A DNA stretch of 12,299 nt. It comes from Oscillospiraceae bacterium (GTDB lineage Bacteria; Bacillota_A; Clostridia; Oscillospirales; Oscillospiraceae). Numbering within the stretch: the stretch's first letter is position 1; each line of letters opens with the position of its first letter. The notes beneath the pieces were generated by a model. It ran no database searches. It was not told where the DNA came from and saw only the letters and a list, made by a program, of their open reading frames with translations. Location: the NCBI GenBank assembly GCA_017540945.1, contig JAFYAB010000086.1, forward strand, positions 1 to 12,299, in the 5' to 3' direction. This document shows, piece by piece, positions 1-9,315 of this stretch. The position numbers and the translations under genes are program-made.

Positions 1-801
1 CGGGATCATTTCACCGACCGGGTGGAGGATTACCGCGCCAAGGGCCATCCCATGCAGGAGGCCTACCGCCTGGCGGTGAAGTCCCTGGGAGATCCCACCG
101 AGACCGCCGCTCTGCTGCGGACAGTTCATAAGCCCTGGCTGTATTGGATGCTGCGGCTGGCCCGGATCGCTCTGGTGCTGGTGCTGATCGGCGGGCTTGT
201 GGCTTTCCTGAAGGGCGGTCTGGACAGCGACGTGTTCCGCACCCTGGACGTGGACGAGCTGCTGGAGGCACCGTATATGTTTGCAGGCGAGGATAGAATC
301 CTGCAGGCACGACGCCGGGGCTTCTGCGAAGAAGAGGCCTCCTTTGGGCCGTATCGCGTCAGCTTCGGCGGCCTGTCCTATACCCGCGTCCTGGAAAGCT
401 ACTCCTTTGAGGACGGAACAAAGCAAAGTGGAAGCGCGTACGAGTGCAAGCTTTTGCTGCGCTACGACGCGGCGCCCTGGCACCAGATGCGGCGGGATGT
501 GGTGGATCGGATCCTGCGGATCACAGACGGGCAGGGAAGGGAATATGTGAACCGGGGCGGGTTCACGGAACGGGAGGATTGGCGAAATCGGCCCCATTTC
601 TTCCAATACACCTTCCGCATCGGCCCCGCCGCCCACGGAACCTATATCTATTTTGACACCCTTCCCGAGGATTCTGATTATCTGGATATCCTGCTGGAGC
701 AGGGGACGGAGCAATGCAGGCTTCGCGTCCGTCTGGGCCCCTGGGAATATACCCCGGAAGGGCTGGCGGAGGAAGCAACAGCAGAGGAGGGCAGACCATG
801 A
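1..801 (+). CDS. Membrane protein with permease-prefix-like N-terminus (5' partial)
   Basis: The reading frame is open from the first base, so the true start lies upstream; 266 residues are visible. A GTG at 22 could serve as a start but would cut into the conserved-looking domain, so a partial gene is preferred. Visible residues 5-45 (with DRVEDYRAKGHPMQEAYRLA and SLGDP) resemble the short helical 'permease prefix domain 1'/DUF1700-type segment that precedes membrane regions in many Firmicute proteins. One hydrophobic helix follows at about 53-71. The remaining ~195 residues are a mixed, probably extracytoplasmic domain that I do not recognise. In known families such proteins often follow a PadR-type regulator, but that region is outside the window. 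The stop overlaps the next start (ATGA), indicating translational coupling. Function is unknown. Confidence 0.75.
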   Translation, partial: RDHFTDRVEDYRAKGHPMQEAYRLAVKSLGDPTETAALLRTVHKPWLYWMLRLARIALVLVLIGGLVAFLKGGLDSDVFRTLDVDELLEAPYMFAGEDRILQARRRGFCEEEASFGPYRVSFGGLSYTRVLESYSFEDGTKQSGSAYECKLLLRYDAAPWHQMRRDVVDRILRITDGQGREYVNRGGFTEREDWRNRPHFFQYTFRIGPAAHGTYIYFDTLPEDSDYLDILLEQGTEQCRLRVRLGPWEYTPEGLAEEATAEEGRP

Positions 802-1565
802 AAAAGCTTTGGAACAGGATCCCTCTGGGCTGGAAGCTGGCAATGACGCTGCTGACGATTCTGCTGCTCCTGCTGGCAGCCTGGGCCATGGAGGACTATC
901 CCTCCCTCTCCGCCGGCATGGCCTTCCGCCGGGGCCTGCGGGACGCGGGCCTCCCCGCCGCGAAGATGGAGCTGTTTCTGGAGACCAACTGGTTCCCTAT
1001 GGCGCTGGGCTCGGATGAGGAGAATACCTATCTGAGCACCCTGGCCTATCACGGCCATCACACTTGGACCTGCTATGACGCCTGGAGCATCCCCCGGGAG
1101 CAGGGGATCTGGTACGCGGATCTGCGCTGGGATCAGCGGGGCGGCAACAACTTCCCCTATGACTTCGACGGTCCCAACGACGGGCCGGTGGCGGCCTTTG
1201 CCGTCAAAGCCGACGGCGCGGCCCGAGCGGAGCTGAGCCTGGTGCTGGAGGACTGCGTCACCACTGTGGAGCCCATGGAAGGGGAGGAAGCGCCGGAACC
1301 TGAGCAGTGGTACGGCGGGAGCTATCCGCTCGTCCTCCGGGAACTGCGGGACGGCTGGTTCATTTTTGATTTTGATTCAGAATACTTCAAAGCCAATCTC
1401 CGGGAGGGAAACAACAGTCGGTGGTTTGACGAGCCTGCCTACAGCCTGGTGCGCTGGATCGATCGCTATTACGGCGAGTCCTGGCATATCTGCCCCGCCC
1501 ACCTGATCCTGCGGACCTACGACGAGTCGGGGTCGCTTCTGCGGACCGTCCGCTGGGATCCTTAA
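798..1565 (+). CDS. Hypothetical single-pass membrane protein, coupled to the upstream gene
   Basis: This 255-residue protein starts at the ATG that shares four bases with the upstream stop, with GAGGAGGG a few bases before it. A longer in-frame start at 714 is rejected because it lies deep inside the upstream gene and lacks a comparable ribosome-binding site. Residues 1-9 are basic (MKKLWNR), and 11-31 form one hydrophobic helix that could be a signal anchor or an uncleaved signal peptide. The other ~225 residues are acidic and rich in Trp and Tyr, suggesting a folded domain outside the membrane. The layout (helix plus external domain) matches the upstream protein, so the two may act as a pair. 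I recognise no family and assign no function. A strong terminator follows immediately. Confidence 0.7.
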   Translation: MKKLWNRIPLGWKLAMTLLTILLLLLAAWAMEDYPSLSAGMAFRRGLRDAGLPAAKMELFLETNWFPMALGSDEENTYLSTLAYHGHHTWTCYDAWSIPREQGIWYADLRWDQRGGNNFPYDFDGPNDGPVAAFAVKADGAARAELSLVLEDCVTTVEPMEGEEAPEPEQWYGGSYPLVLRELRDGWFIFDFDSEYFKANLREGNNSRWFDEPAYSLVRWIDRYYGESWHICPAHLILRTYDESGSLLRTVRWDP

Positions 1566-1574
1566 ATTCAGAGA

Positions 1575-1620
1575 AAAACGAAAACGGGCCGGAGGGTCCG
1601 TTTTCGTTTTGTCTATTTTT
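1575..1620 (+). terminator. Intrinsic terminator after the two membrane-protein genes
   Basis: A 16-bp stem (1575-1590 with 1595-1610) has a single G-U wobble and a GGAG loop. Its outer half is A-rich on the left and T-rich on the right, and a short T-rich stretch follows to 1620. It begins 10 bases after the stop at 1565 and separates the upstream unit from the ATP synthase promoter. The A/T symmetry means it could also work on the opposite strand. Confidence 0.85.
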
Positions 1621-1624
1621 GTCC

Positions 1625-1661
1625 TTGCTTTTTGCGTCCCGTTCCGTTATAATACTATTGT
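1625..1661 (+). promoter_or_regulatory. Sigma-A promoter of the ATP synthase operon
   Basis: TTGCTT at 1625-1630 is followed after exactly 17 bases by a perfect TATAAT at 1648-1653. Transcription would start near 1660, giving a leader of about 46 bases before the first ATG at 1706. The leader contains a weak GGGG/CCCC hairpin (1675-1678 with 1686-1689) and then the GGAGG ribosome-binding site at 1696-1700. No riboswitch-sized structure fits here. It is the only strong promoter I see for the ten atp genes. Confidence 0.8.
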
Positions 1662-1705
1662 TAAGCTGAGATAAGGGGAAGTCTACCCCGGAAGCGGAGG
1701 CGGCT

Positions 1706-1969
1706 ATGGGCGGATATGTGAAGGCCCTGCGATATCTGGTCTGGCTGACCCAGCTGGGCCTCACCGTGGCGGTGCCGCTGGCGGGCTTCATCCTGCTGGG
1801 GGTCTGGCTCCACAACAGCAAGGGCTGGGGCGGCTGGACCGTGATCGTCGGCATTGCCCTGGGACTGATGGGGGCCGCGGGCGGTCTCTGGAACAGCTTC
1901 AAAACCCTGAACCAGATGCTGAAGCAGGACGAGGACAAGCCCCCGAAGGGATACAACCAACATGAATGA
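1706..1969 (+). CDS. atpZ: AtpZ/AtpI-family small membrane protein
   Basis: This 87-residue protein has two predicted transmembrane helices (about 12-35 and 43-65) and a charged, Lys/Asp-rich C-terminal tail. Size, two-helix form, the helix-2 G-rich segment ending in a FKTLNQM-like stretch, and position as first gene of an atp operon all fit the AtpZ/'putative F0F1-ATPase subunit' family. In other bacteria members of this group are implicated in c-ring assembly or in accessory cation transport with AtpI; that role is borrowed from the family, not shown here. GGAGG at 1696-1700 supports the ATG at 1706. The 3' end overlaps atpI by eight bases. The symbol is assigned by family and position and is less certain than those of the core subunits. 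Confidence 0.8.
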   Translation: MGGYVKALRYLVWLTQLGLTVAVPLAGFILLGVWLHNSKGWGGWTVIVGIALGLMGAAGGLWNSFKTLNQMLKQDEDKPPKGYNQHE

Positions 1970-2366
1970 AACGAACGACAAGCAACAGACCTACCGGGAG
2001 CTGCGCATGATGGCCCTGGGAGAACTGGCGGTCCTGGGCCTGATCTACGGGGCCTTTGCCCTGCTGGGCAAGCTGGACGGCAAGGTGCTCCTGGGCGGCG
2101 CCATCGGCGCCGGGACTGCGGTGCTGAACTATTTTCTCATGGCAGTGGGCGTCTTTGCCGCCGCCGCCCGGGCTGAGGCGGGGGAGCCGGAGAAGGGCAA
2201 GCGCATCGTCAGCCTGTCCATGCTGGGCAGATACCTGCTGATGATCGCCATCCTGGTGATCGGCGCCAAGAGCGGTTATTGCAATGTGATCGCCATGGTG
2301 ATCCCGCTGGTCCTGTTCCGGGTCCTGCTCTTCGTGGGCGAATTCTTCAGAAGAAAGGACGGATGA
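1962..2366 (+). CDS. atpI: ATP synthase subunit I (AtpI)
   Basis: This 134-residue protein has four predicted membrane helices at about 19-36, 41-68, 85-101 and 105-128, and a basic C-terminus (RRKDG). Length, four-helix layout and position directly before atpB match ATP synthase subunit I, a poorly conserved accessory protein that helps assemble the c-ring in several bacteria. It starts inside the end of the preceding gene (8-base overlap), with GAAGGG about ten bases upstream of the ATG. atpB follows after a six-base gap, so translation is likely coupled along these three genes. Identification rests mainly on topology and context, since the family has few invariant residues. Confidence 0.85.
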   Translation: MNETNDKQQTYRELRMMALGELAVLGLIYGAFALLGKLDGKVLLGGAIGAGTAVLNYFLMAVGVFAAAARAEAGEPEKGKRIVSLSMLGRYLLMIAILVIGAKSGYCNVIAMVIPLVLFRVLLFVGEFFRRKDG

Positions 2367-2372
2367 TCCAGT

Positions 2373-3464
2373 ATGCAGATCAACGGACCGAAAATATACT
2401 TCACCATCCCCATTTTCGGCGGCATTCCCGTCACCCAGACCCTGGTGACCTCTTTGATCGTGACCGTCATCCTTTGTGTCGCGGGGGTGCTGCTGGGCCG
2501 GAAGCTCCAAAAGCGCCCGGGGCGGGCCCAGGTGCTGACGGAGAAGGCCGTCACGGTCATCACCAACATGGTGAAGGAGGCCATGGGCGAGCACAACGCC
2601 CGCTGGACTCCCTTCATTGCCGCCATTTTCCTGTCCTCCCTGCTGGGGACCCTGCTGGGCATGACCGGCATCCTCCGATCCTCCACCGCGGACATCAGCA
2701 CCACCATGACCTGGGCCGTGCTGGTGAGCCTGATCTGCTGGTATGAGGCCATCAAGCACAACGGCTTCCTTGGCTGGCTCAAGGGCTTTACGGAGCCCAT
2801 CGCCGTCATGACCCCCATGAACATCGTCTCTGAGATCGCCCAACCCGTGTCTCTGGCCTTCCGTCACTTCGGCAATATCGCCGGCGGCGGCGTCATCACG
2901 GCGCTGATCTACTGGGCCCTGTCCGGGGCCTCCGCGGGCGTCCTGCGGCTCATCGCTTCCAGCACCGTGGCGGTGCCGCTGGTGCTGCTGGCGGCAGGCG
3001 CGGGTCTGGTCCTGCTCTCCGGCAAGCGGAAGAACGGCAAGCGCCGCAAGCTGCCCCTGCTGCTGGGCATCGTCTGTCTGGCCCTCTCCGGCCTGCGGCT
3101 GGCGGACTGGCTCTGGTCCCTGACGGGCCGGGCCTATCCCCGGATGAACGGCCTTGTCACGGGTCTGGCCTGGTTTGCGGGCCTGGCAGTGCTGCTGGCG
3201 GGCATCGTCCTGCTCGTCGGCCACAAGAAGCGCTCCCGCCTGATTTTGGGCATCCTGCTGGCGGCCCTGGGCTTCCTGGCCATCTGCTTTGTTTCCGAGG
3301 GCCCCATGGGGGTCCCGGTGCTGACCCTGGGCATTCCCGCGGTGCTGTCGCTCTATTTCGACGTCTTCTCCGGCGTGATCCAGGCCTTCGTCTTCAGCCT
3401 GCTCACAATGATCTATATTTCCAGCAACTGTCCCGCCCCGGAGGAGAAGCCCACCAACGAATAA
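2373..3464 (+). CDS. atpB: ATP synthase Fo subunit a with a ~120-residue membrane insertion
   Basis: This is the stator channel subunit that passes ions to the c-ring. At 363 residues it is much longer than the usual 220-270. Residues 1-190 follow the clostridial form: INGPKIYFTIP start, KRPGRAQ loop, MTPMNIVSEIAQPVSLAFRH, then the essential arginine R164 (equivalent to E. coli R210) and N168. The C-terminal helix (LGIPAVLSLYFD, 319-330, then QAFVFSLLTMIYIS) is also intact, with Q337 matching E. coli Q252. Between them, residues about 195-313 form extra sequence with roughly four hydrophobic helices and two strongly basic loops (217-226 and 284-289). The frame is open throughout, so this is not a frameshift. 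Ungapped counting places G173 and D330 where E. coli has E219 and H245. AAAGGA upstream supports the ATG. Confidence 0.95.
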   Translation: MQINGPKIYFTIPIFGGIPVTQTLVTSLIVTVILCVAGVLLGRKLQKRPGRAQVLTEKAVTVITNMVKEAMGEHNARWTPFIAAIFLSSLLGTLLGMTGILRSSTADISTTMTWAVLVSLICWYEAIKHNGFLGWLKGFTEPIAVMTPMNIVSEIAQPVSLAFRHFGNIAGGGVITALIYWALSGASAGVLRLIASSTVAVPLVLLAAGAGLVLLSGKRKNGKRRKLPLLLGIVCLALSGLRLADWLWSLTGRAYPRMNGLVTGLAWFAGLAVLLAGIVLLVGHKKRSRLILGILLAALGFLAICFVSEGPMGVPVLTLGIPAVLSLYFDVFSGVIQAFVFSLLTMIYISSNCPAPEEKPTNE

Positions 3465-3522
3465 AATCCGTAATCCGTCAGGAACAACCTATTTCAATAC
3501 ACAAACTTAGGAGGAACAAACA

Positions 3523-3768
3523 ATGGAACTTACTGCTGCGATCGTCAAGGCCGCCTGCGCTCTGGGCGCCGGTCTTTGCATGGGCATCGGCGCCATCGGC
3601 CCCGCCATCGGTGAAGGCAACGCCGTGGGCAAGGCCCTGGAGGGCATGGCCCGTCAGCCCGAATCCACCAGCAACCTGCGGACCAACATGCTGGTTGGCT
3701 GCGCCGTTGCCGAGACCACCGGTATCTACTCCCTGGTCATCGCCCTGCTGCTGCTCTTCGTTTTCTGA
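3523..3768 (+). CDS. atpE: ATP synthase Fo subunit c (rotor ring), two-carboxylate type
   Basis: This 81-residue helical hairpin has helix 1 at about 5-34, the polar loop ARQPE at 43-47, and helix 2 at about 53-80. E64 is the essential ion-binding carboxylate. E31 sits in helix 1 where Ilyobacter tartaricus has Q32, and T65, T66 and Y69 match its S66, T67 and Y70 ligands. E31 plus E64 gives the two-carboxylate arrangement known from the Na+-binding Fusobacterium nucleatum c-ring, so Na+ coupling is predicted rather than shown. AGGAGGA at 3509-3515 lies seven bases before the ATG and is the best ribosome-binding site in the operon, fitting the need for many c copies per enzyme. The gene has its own 58-base spacer upstream and a GC-rich hairpin just after its stop. 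Confidence 0.97.
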   Translation: MELTAAIVKAACALGAGLCMGIGAIGPAIGEGNAVGKALEGMARQPESTSNLRTNMLVGCAVAETTGIYSLVIALLLLFVF

Positions 3769-3778
3769 TCCATGGGGC

Positions 3779-3795
3779 GGCGCACAGCGTGCGCC
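3779..3795 (+). other. GC-rich hairpin in the atpE-atpF gap
   Basis: A perfect 7-bp stem (GGCGCAC with GTGCGCC) closes a three-base loop ten bases after the atpE stop. No T-run follows, so it is not a typical terminator. In operons that need much more of one subunit, such 3' hairpins can shield the upstream message from exonucleases or mark a processing point. That role for the c-subunit message is inference. Confidence 0.5.
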
Positions 3796-3842
3796 ATCTG
3801 TGACACACGCAAAACCGTTCAAAGAAAGGGAGGGATACTCCA

Positions 3843-4349
3843 ATGTCAGGGTTTGAGAACTTCATTGGTTTTAATCCCTGGACCGCCTTGTTCACGCTGC
3901 TGAACCTGGTGCTTACGTTTCTGATTTTGAAGAAATTCCTGTTCAAGCCCGTCAACAAGATGATCGACGACCGCCAAAAGGAGATCGACGAGCTCTTTGC
4001 CGAGGCGGAAGACGCCAAGAAAATGGCCGAGAATATGCGGGCGGACTATGACCGCAAGCTGGCCGAGGCCAAGGAGAGCTCCGCCAAGATCATCTCCGAG
4101 GCCTCCCAGGAGGCCAACCGCCGCAGCGACGAGATCATCCGCCAGGCCAGACTGGACGCCGACGCCCTGCGGCAGAAGGCGGACGCTGACATCGCTCTGG
4201 AGCGGAAAAAGGCCCTCAACGACGTCAAGGGCGACATCTCCCGGATCGCGATGGACATCGCTGAGAAGGTGGTGGAGCGGGAGCTGAACGCTGACGATCA
4301 GGAGCGCCTGATCGACGGCTTCCTGCGGGATCTGGGGGATCAGCTATGA
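3843..4349 (+). CDS. atpF: ATP synthase Fo subunit b (peripheral stalk)
   Basis: This 168-residue protein has the standard subunit b form. A short N-terminus (FIGFNPWT) leads into one membrane helix at about 13-34. A long charged helix rich in Ala, Glu, Lys and Arg follows from about 38 to 155 and dimerises as the stator stalk. The KFLFKPVNKMIDDRQKEID junction after the helix is typical of the family. Its C-terminus binds the delta subunit at the top of F1. GGGAGGG about six to twelve bases before the ATG fixes the start. The stop overlaps the atpH start in an ATGA arrangement, coupling the two stator proteins. Length is normal and nothing is missing. Confidence 0.96.
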   Translation: MSGFENFIGFNPWTALFTLLNLVLTFLILKKFLFKPVNKMIDDRQKEIDELFAEAEDAKKMAENMRADYDRKLAEAKESSAKIISEASQEANRRSDEIIRQARLDADALRQKADADIALERKKALNDVKGDISRIAMDIAEKVVERELNADDQERLIDGFLRDLGDQL

Positions 4350-4885
4350 CACAGATCGCCAAGAATTACGCCGACGCCCTCTATGAGCTGGCCTGGGATG
4401 AAGGCCTCAGCGACGAGCTGCTCCCGCAGCTGAAGGGCGTGCGGGACATCTTTCACGCGAACCCGGATTATCTCCGTCTGCTCAGCGCCCCCAACATTCC
4501 CAAGCCGGAGCGGCTGGAAAAGCTGGACGAGGCCTTTGCCGCTTCCGTCCATCCCTATCTGCTGAGCTTTCTGAAGCTGCTCTGCGAGCAGGGGCATCTC
4601 GACGAGCTGCGCAGCTGCTACGTGCGCTACCGCGCCCGCTGGGCGAAGGATCACGGGATCCTGGAGGCCACCGCCGTCAGCGCCGTCCCCCTGGGGGTCG
4701 CGCAGGTGGAGCGGATCTCCAAAAAGCTCGAGGAAATCACCGGAGAACGGGTGAATCTGTTCAATCGGGTGGACCCCTCCGTCCTTGGCGGCATCCGCCT
4801 GGAATTCAACGGCAGACAGCTGGACGGCACTCTCCGCCAGCGCCTCGCCGGCATCGAAAAAACGCTTTCCGAAACCGTATTATGA
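4346..4885 (+). CDS. atpH: ATP synthase F1 subunit delta
   Basis: This 179-residue protein is the delta (OSCP) subunit, which links the b stalk to the N-termini of the alpha subunits. The N-terminal helical domain starts with the typical IAKNYADALYELA pattern. The C-terminal domain carries DPSVLGGIRLEFNGRQLDGT (about 144-163), which matches the family signature near the end of delta subunits. It begins four bases inside atpF. A 20-base gap with a modest ribosome-binding site (AGCAGGTAAG region) separates it from atpA. Length and both domains are normal. Confidence 0.95.
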   Translation: MTQIAKNYADALYELAWDEGLSDELLPQLKGVRDIFHANPDYLRLLSAPNIPKPERLEKLDEAFAASVHPYLLSFLKLLCEQGHLDELRSCYVRYRARWAKDHGILEATAVSAVPLGVAQVERISKKLEEITGERVNLFNRVDPSVLGGIRLEFNGRQLDGTLRQRLAGIEKTLSETVL

Positions 4886-4905
4886 GAAAAGAAAGCAGGT
4901 AAGCC

Positions 4906-6420
<1,515 letters not shown>

Positions 6421-6437
6421 GGAAGGAGGCATGACAC

Positions 6438-7289
6438 ATGGCTGGCGTTTCCATGAAGGACATCAAGCTCCGCATCAAGAGCATGGAAAGCACCAAGCAG
6501 ATCACCAAGGCCATGGAAATGGTCGCCGCCTCCAAGCTGCGCCGCGCCCAGGAGCGGGTGGCCGCTTCCCGTCCCTACTTTGAGATCCTGTTTGATACCC
6601 TCAACACCATCGCCAACAACACCGACGATTTCACCTCGCCCTATCTGGAGAAGCGGGAGGCCCATAAGAGCTGCTTCGTGGTAATCGGCGGCGACCGCGG
6701 GCTGGCGGGCGGCTACAACCACAATGTGTTCAAGCTGGCCTACAGCCGCATGGAGGGCGAGAACTGCTGCGTGGTCCCCGTTGGCAAGAAGTGCCTGGAG
6801 TTTTTCCGGGCCCGGAGGGTGGAGATCCTGACCGACGCCTACGCTGTGGCGGCGGAGGTCTCCGTGGGAGATTGCTTCACCGTGGCCCGGATGCTCTGCA
6901 AGGGCTTCCTGGCAGGGGAGTTCGACTCCGTATCCGTGGTCTATACCAACTTCGTCTCCATGCTGTCTCAGTCTCCGGCCGTGCTGGATCTGCTGCCGCT
7001 GGAGTACCACCCCCGCCCCGGCGATACCGAGTCCGGCTGCCTGACCCTCTATGAGCCCGACGGCATCACCGTCTTCGACGCCATCATCCCCGAATATCTG
7101 GGAGGCCTGATCTACGGCGCGCTCTGCGAATCCGTCACCTCCGAGCAAGGCGCCAGGCGCACCGCCATGGATGCCGCCACCAAGAACGCGGAGGAGATGA
7201 TCTCCGGCCTGAGCCTGAAATACAACCGGGCCCGACAGGGCGCCATTACCCAGGAAATCACCGAGATCGTGGCAGGCTCAAATAATTGA
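6438..7289 (+). CDS. atpG: ATP synthase F1 subunit gamma (central stalk)
   Basis: This 283-residue protein forms the rotating shaft in the alpha3-beta3 head. The N-terminal helix carries MKDIKLRIKSMESTKQITKA followed by MEMVAASKLRRA, and the C-terminal helix ends with ITQEITEIVAGSN; these are the two conserved coiled-coil halves. The middle Rossmann-like domain includes GGDRGLAGGYNHN, also typical. GGAAGGAGG at 6421-6429 lies eight bases before the ATG at 6438. An internal ATG five codons later is possible but would be further from the ribosome-binding site. The gene ends before an unusually large 162-base gap that breaks the otherwise compact operon. Confidence 0.97.
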   Translation: MAGVSMKDIKLRIKSMESTKQITKAMEMVAASKLRRAQERVAASRPYFEILFDTLNTIANNTDDFTSPYLEKREAHKSCFVVIGGDRGLAGGYNHNVFKLAYSRMEGENCCVVPVGKKCLEFFRARRVEILTDAYAVAAEVSVGDCFTVARMLCKGFLAGEFDSVSVVYTNFVSMLSQSPAVLDLLPLEYHPRPGDTESGCLTLYEPDGITVFDAIIPEYLGGLIYGALCESVTSEQGARRTAMDAATKNAEEMISGLSLKYNRARQGAITQEITEIVAGSNN

Positions 7290-7304
7290 TCGACGCAGTC
7301 CTTC

Positions 7305-9259
<1,955 letters not shown>

Positions 9260-9265
9260 TCTGCA

Positions 9266-9295
9266 AAAAGGCGGCCTGCAGCCAGGCTGCCTTTT
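9266..9295 (+). terminator. Terminator hairpin at the end of the atp operon
   Basis: A 13-bp stem (9266-9278 with 9283-9295) has one G-U wobble and a CAGC loop. It has AAAA on the left and TTTT on the right, so the T-run is inside the stem and there is little U-tract afterwards. It sits between atpC and the next ribosome-binding site (GAAGGAGG at 9301-9308). Read-through may be partial, because only 56 bases separate the two genes and no separate promoter is evident in them. Confidence 0.7.
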
Positions 9296-9315
9296 GCTGT
9301 GAAGGAGGCGCAACG

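Noticed and set aside
1899..3224. 441-residue open frame on the - strand opposite atpI and atpB
   Set aside because: Its composition (Gln, His, Asp, Gly) is that of a high-GC antisense shadow. The + strand genes are certain, and part of the frame lies opposite the unusual insertion without forming a recognisable protein.
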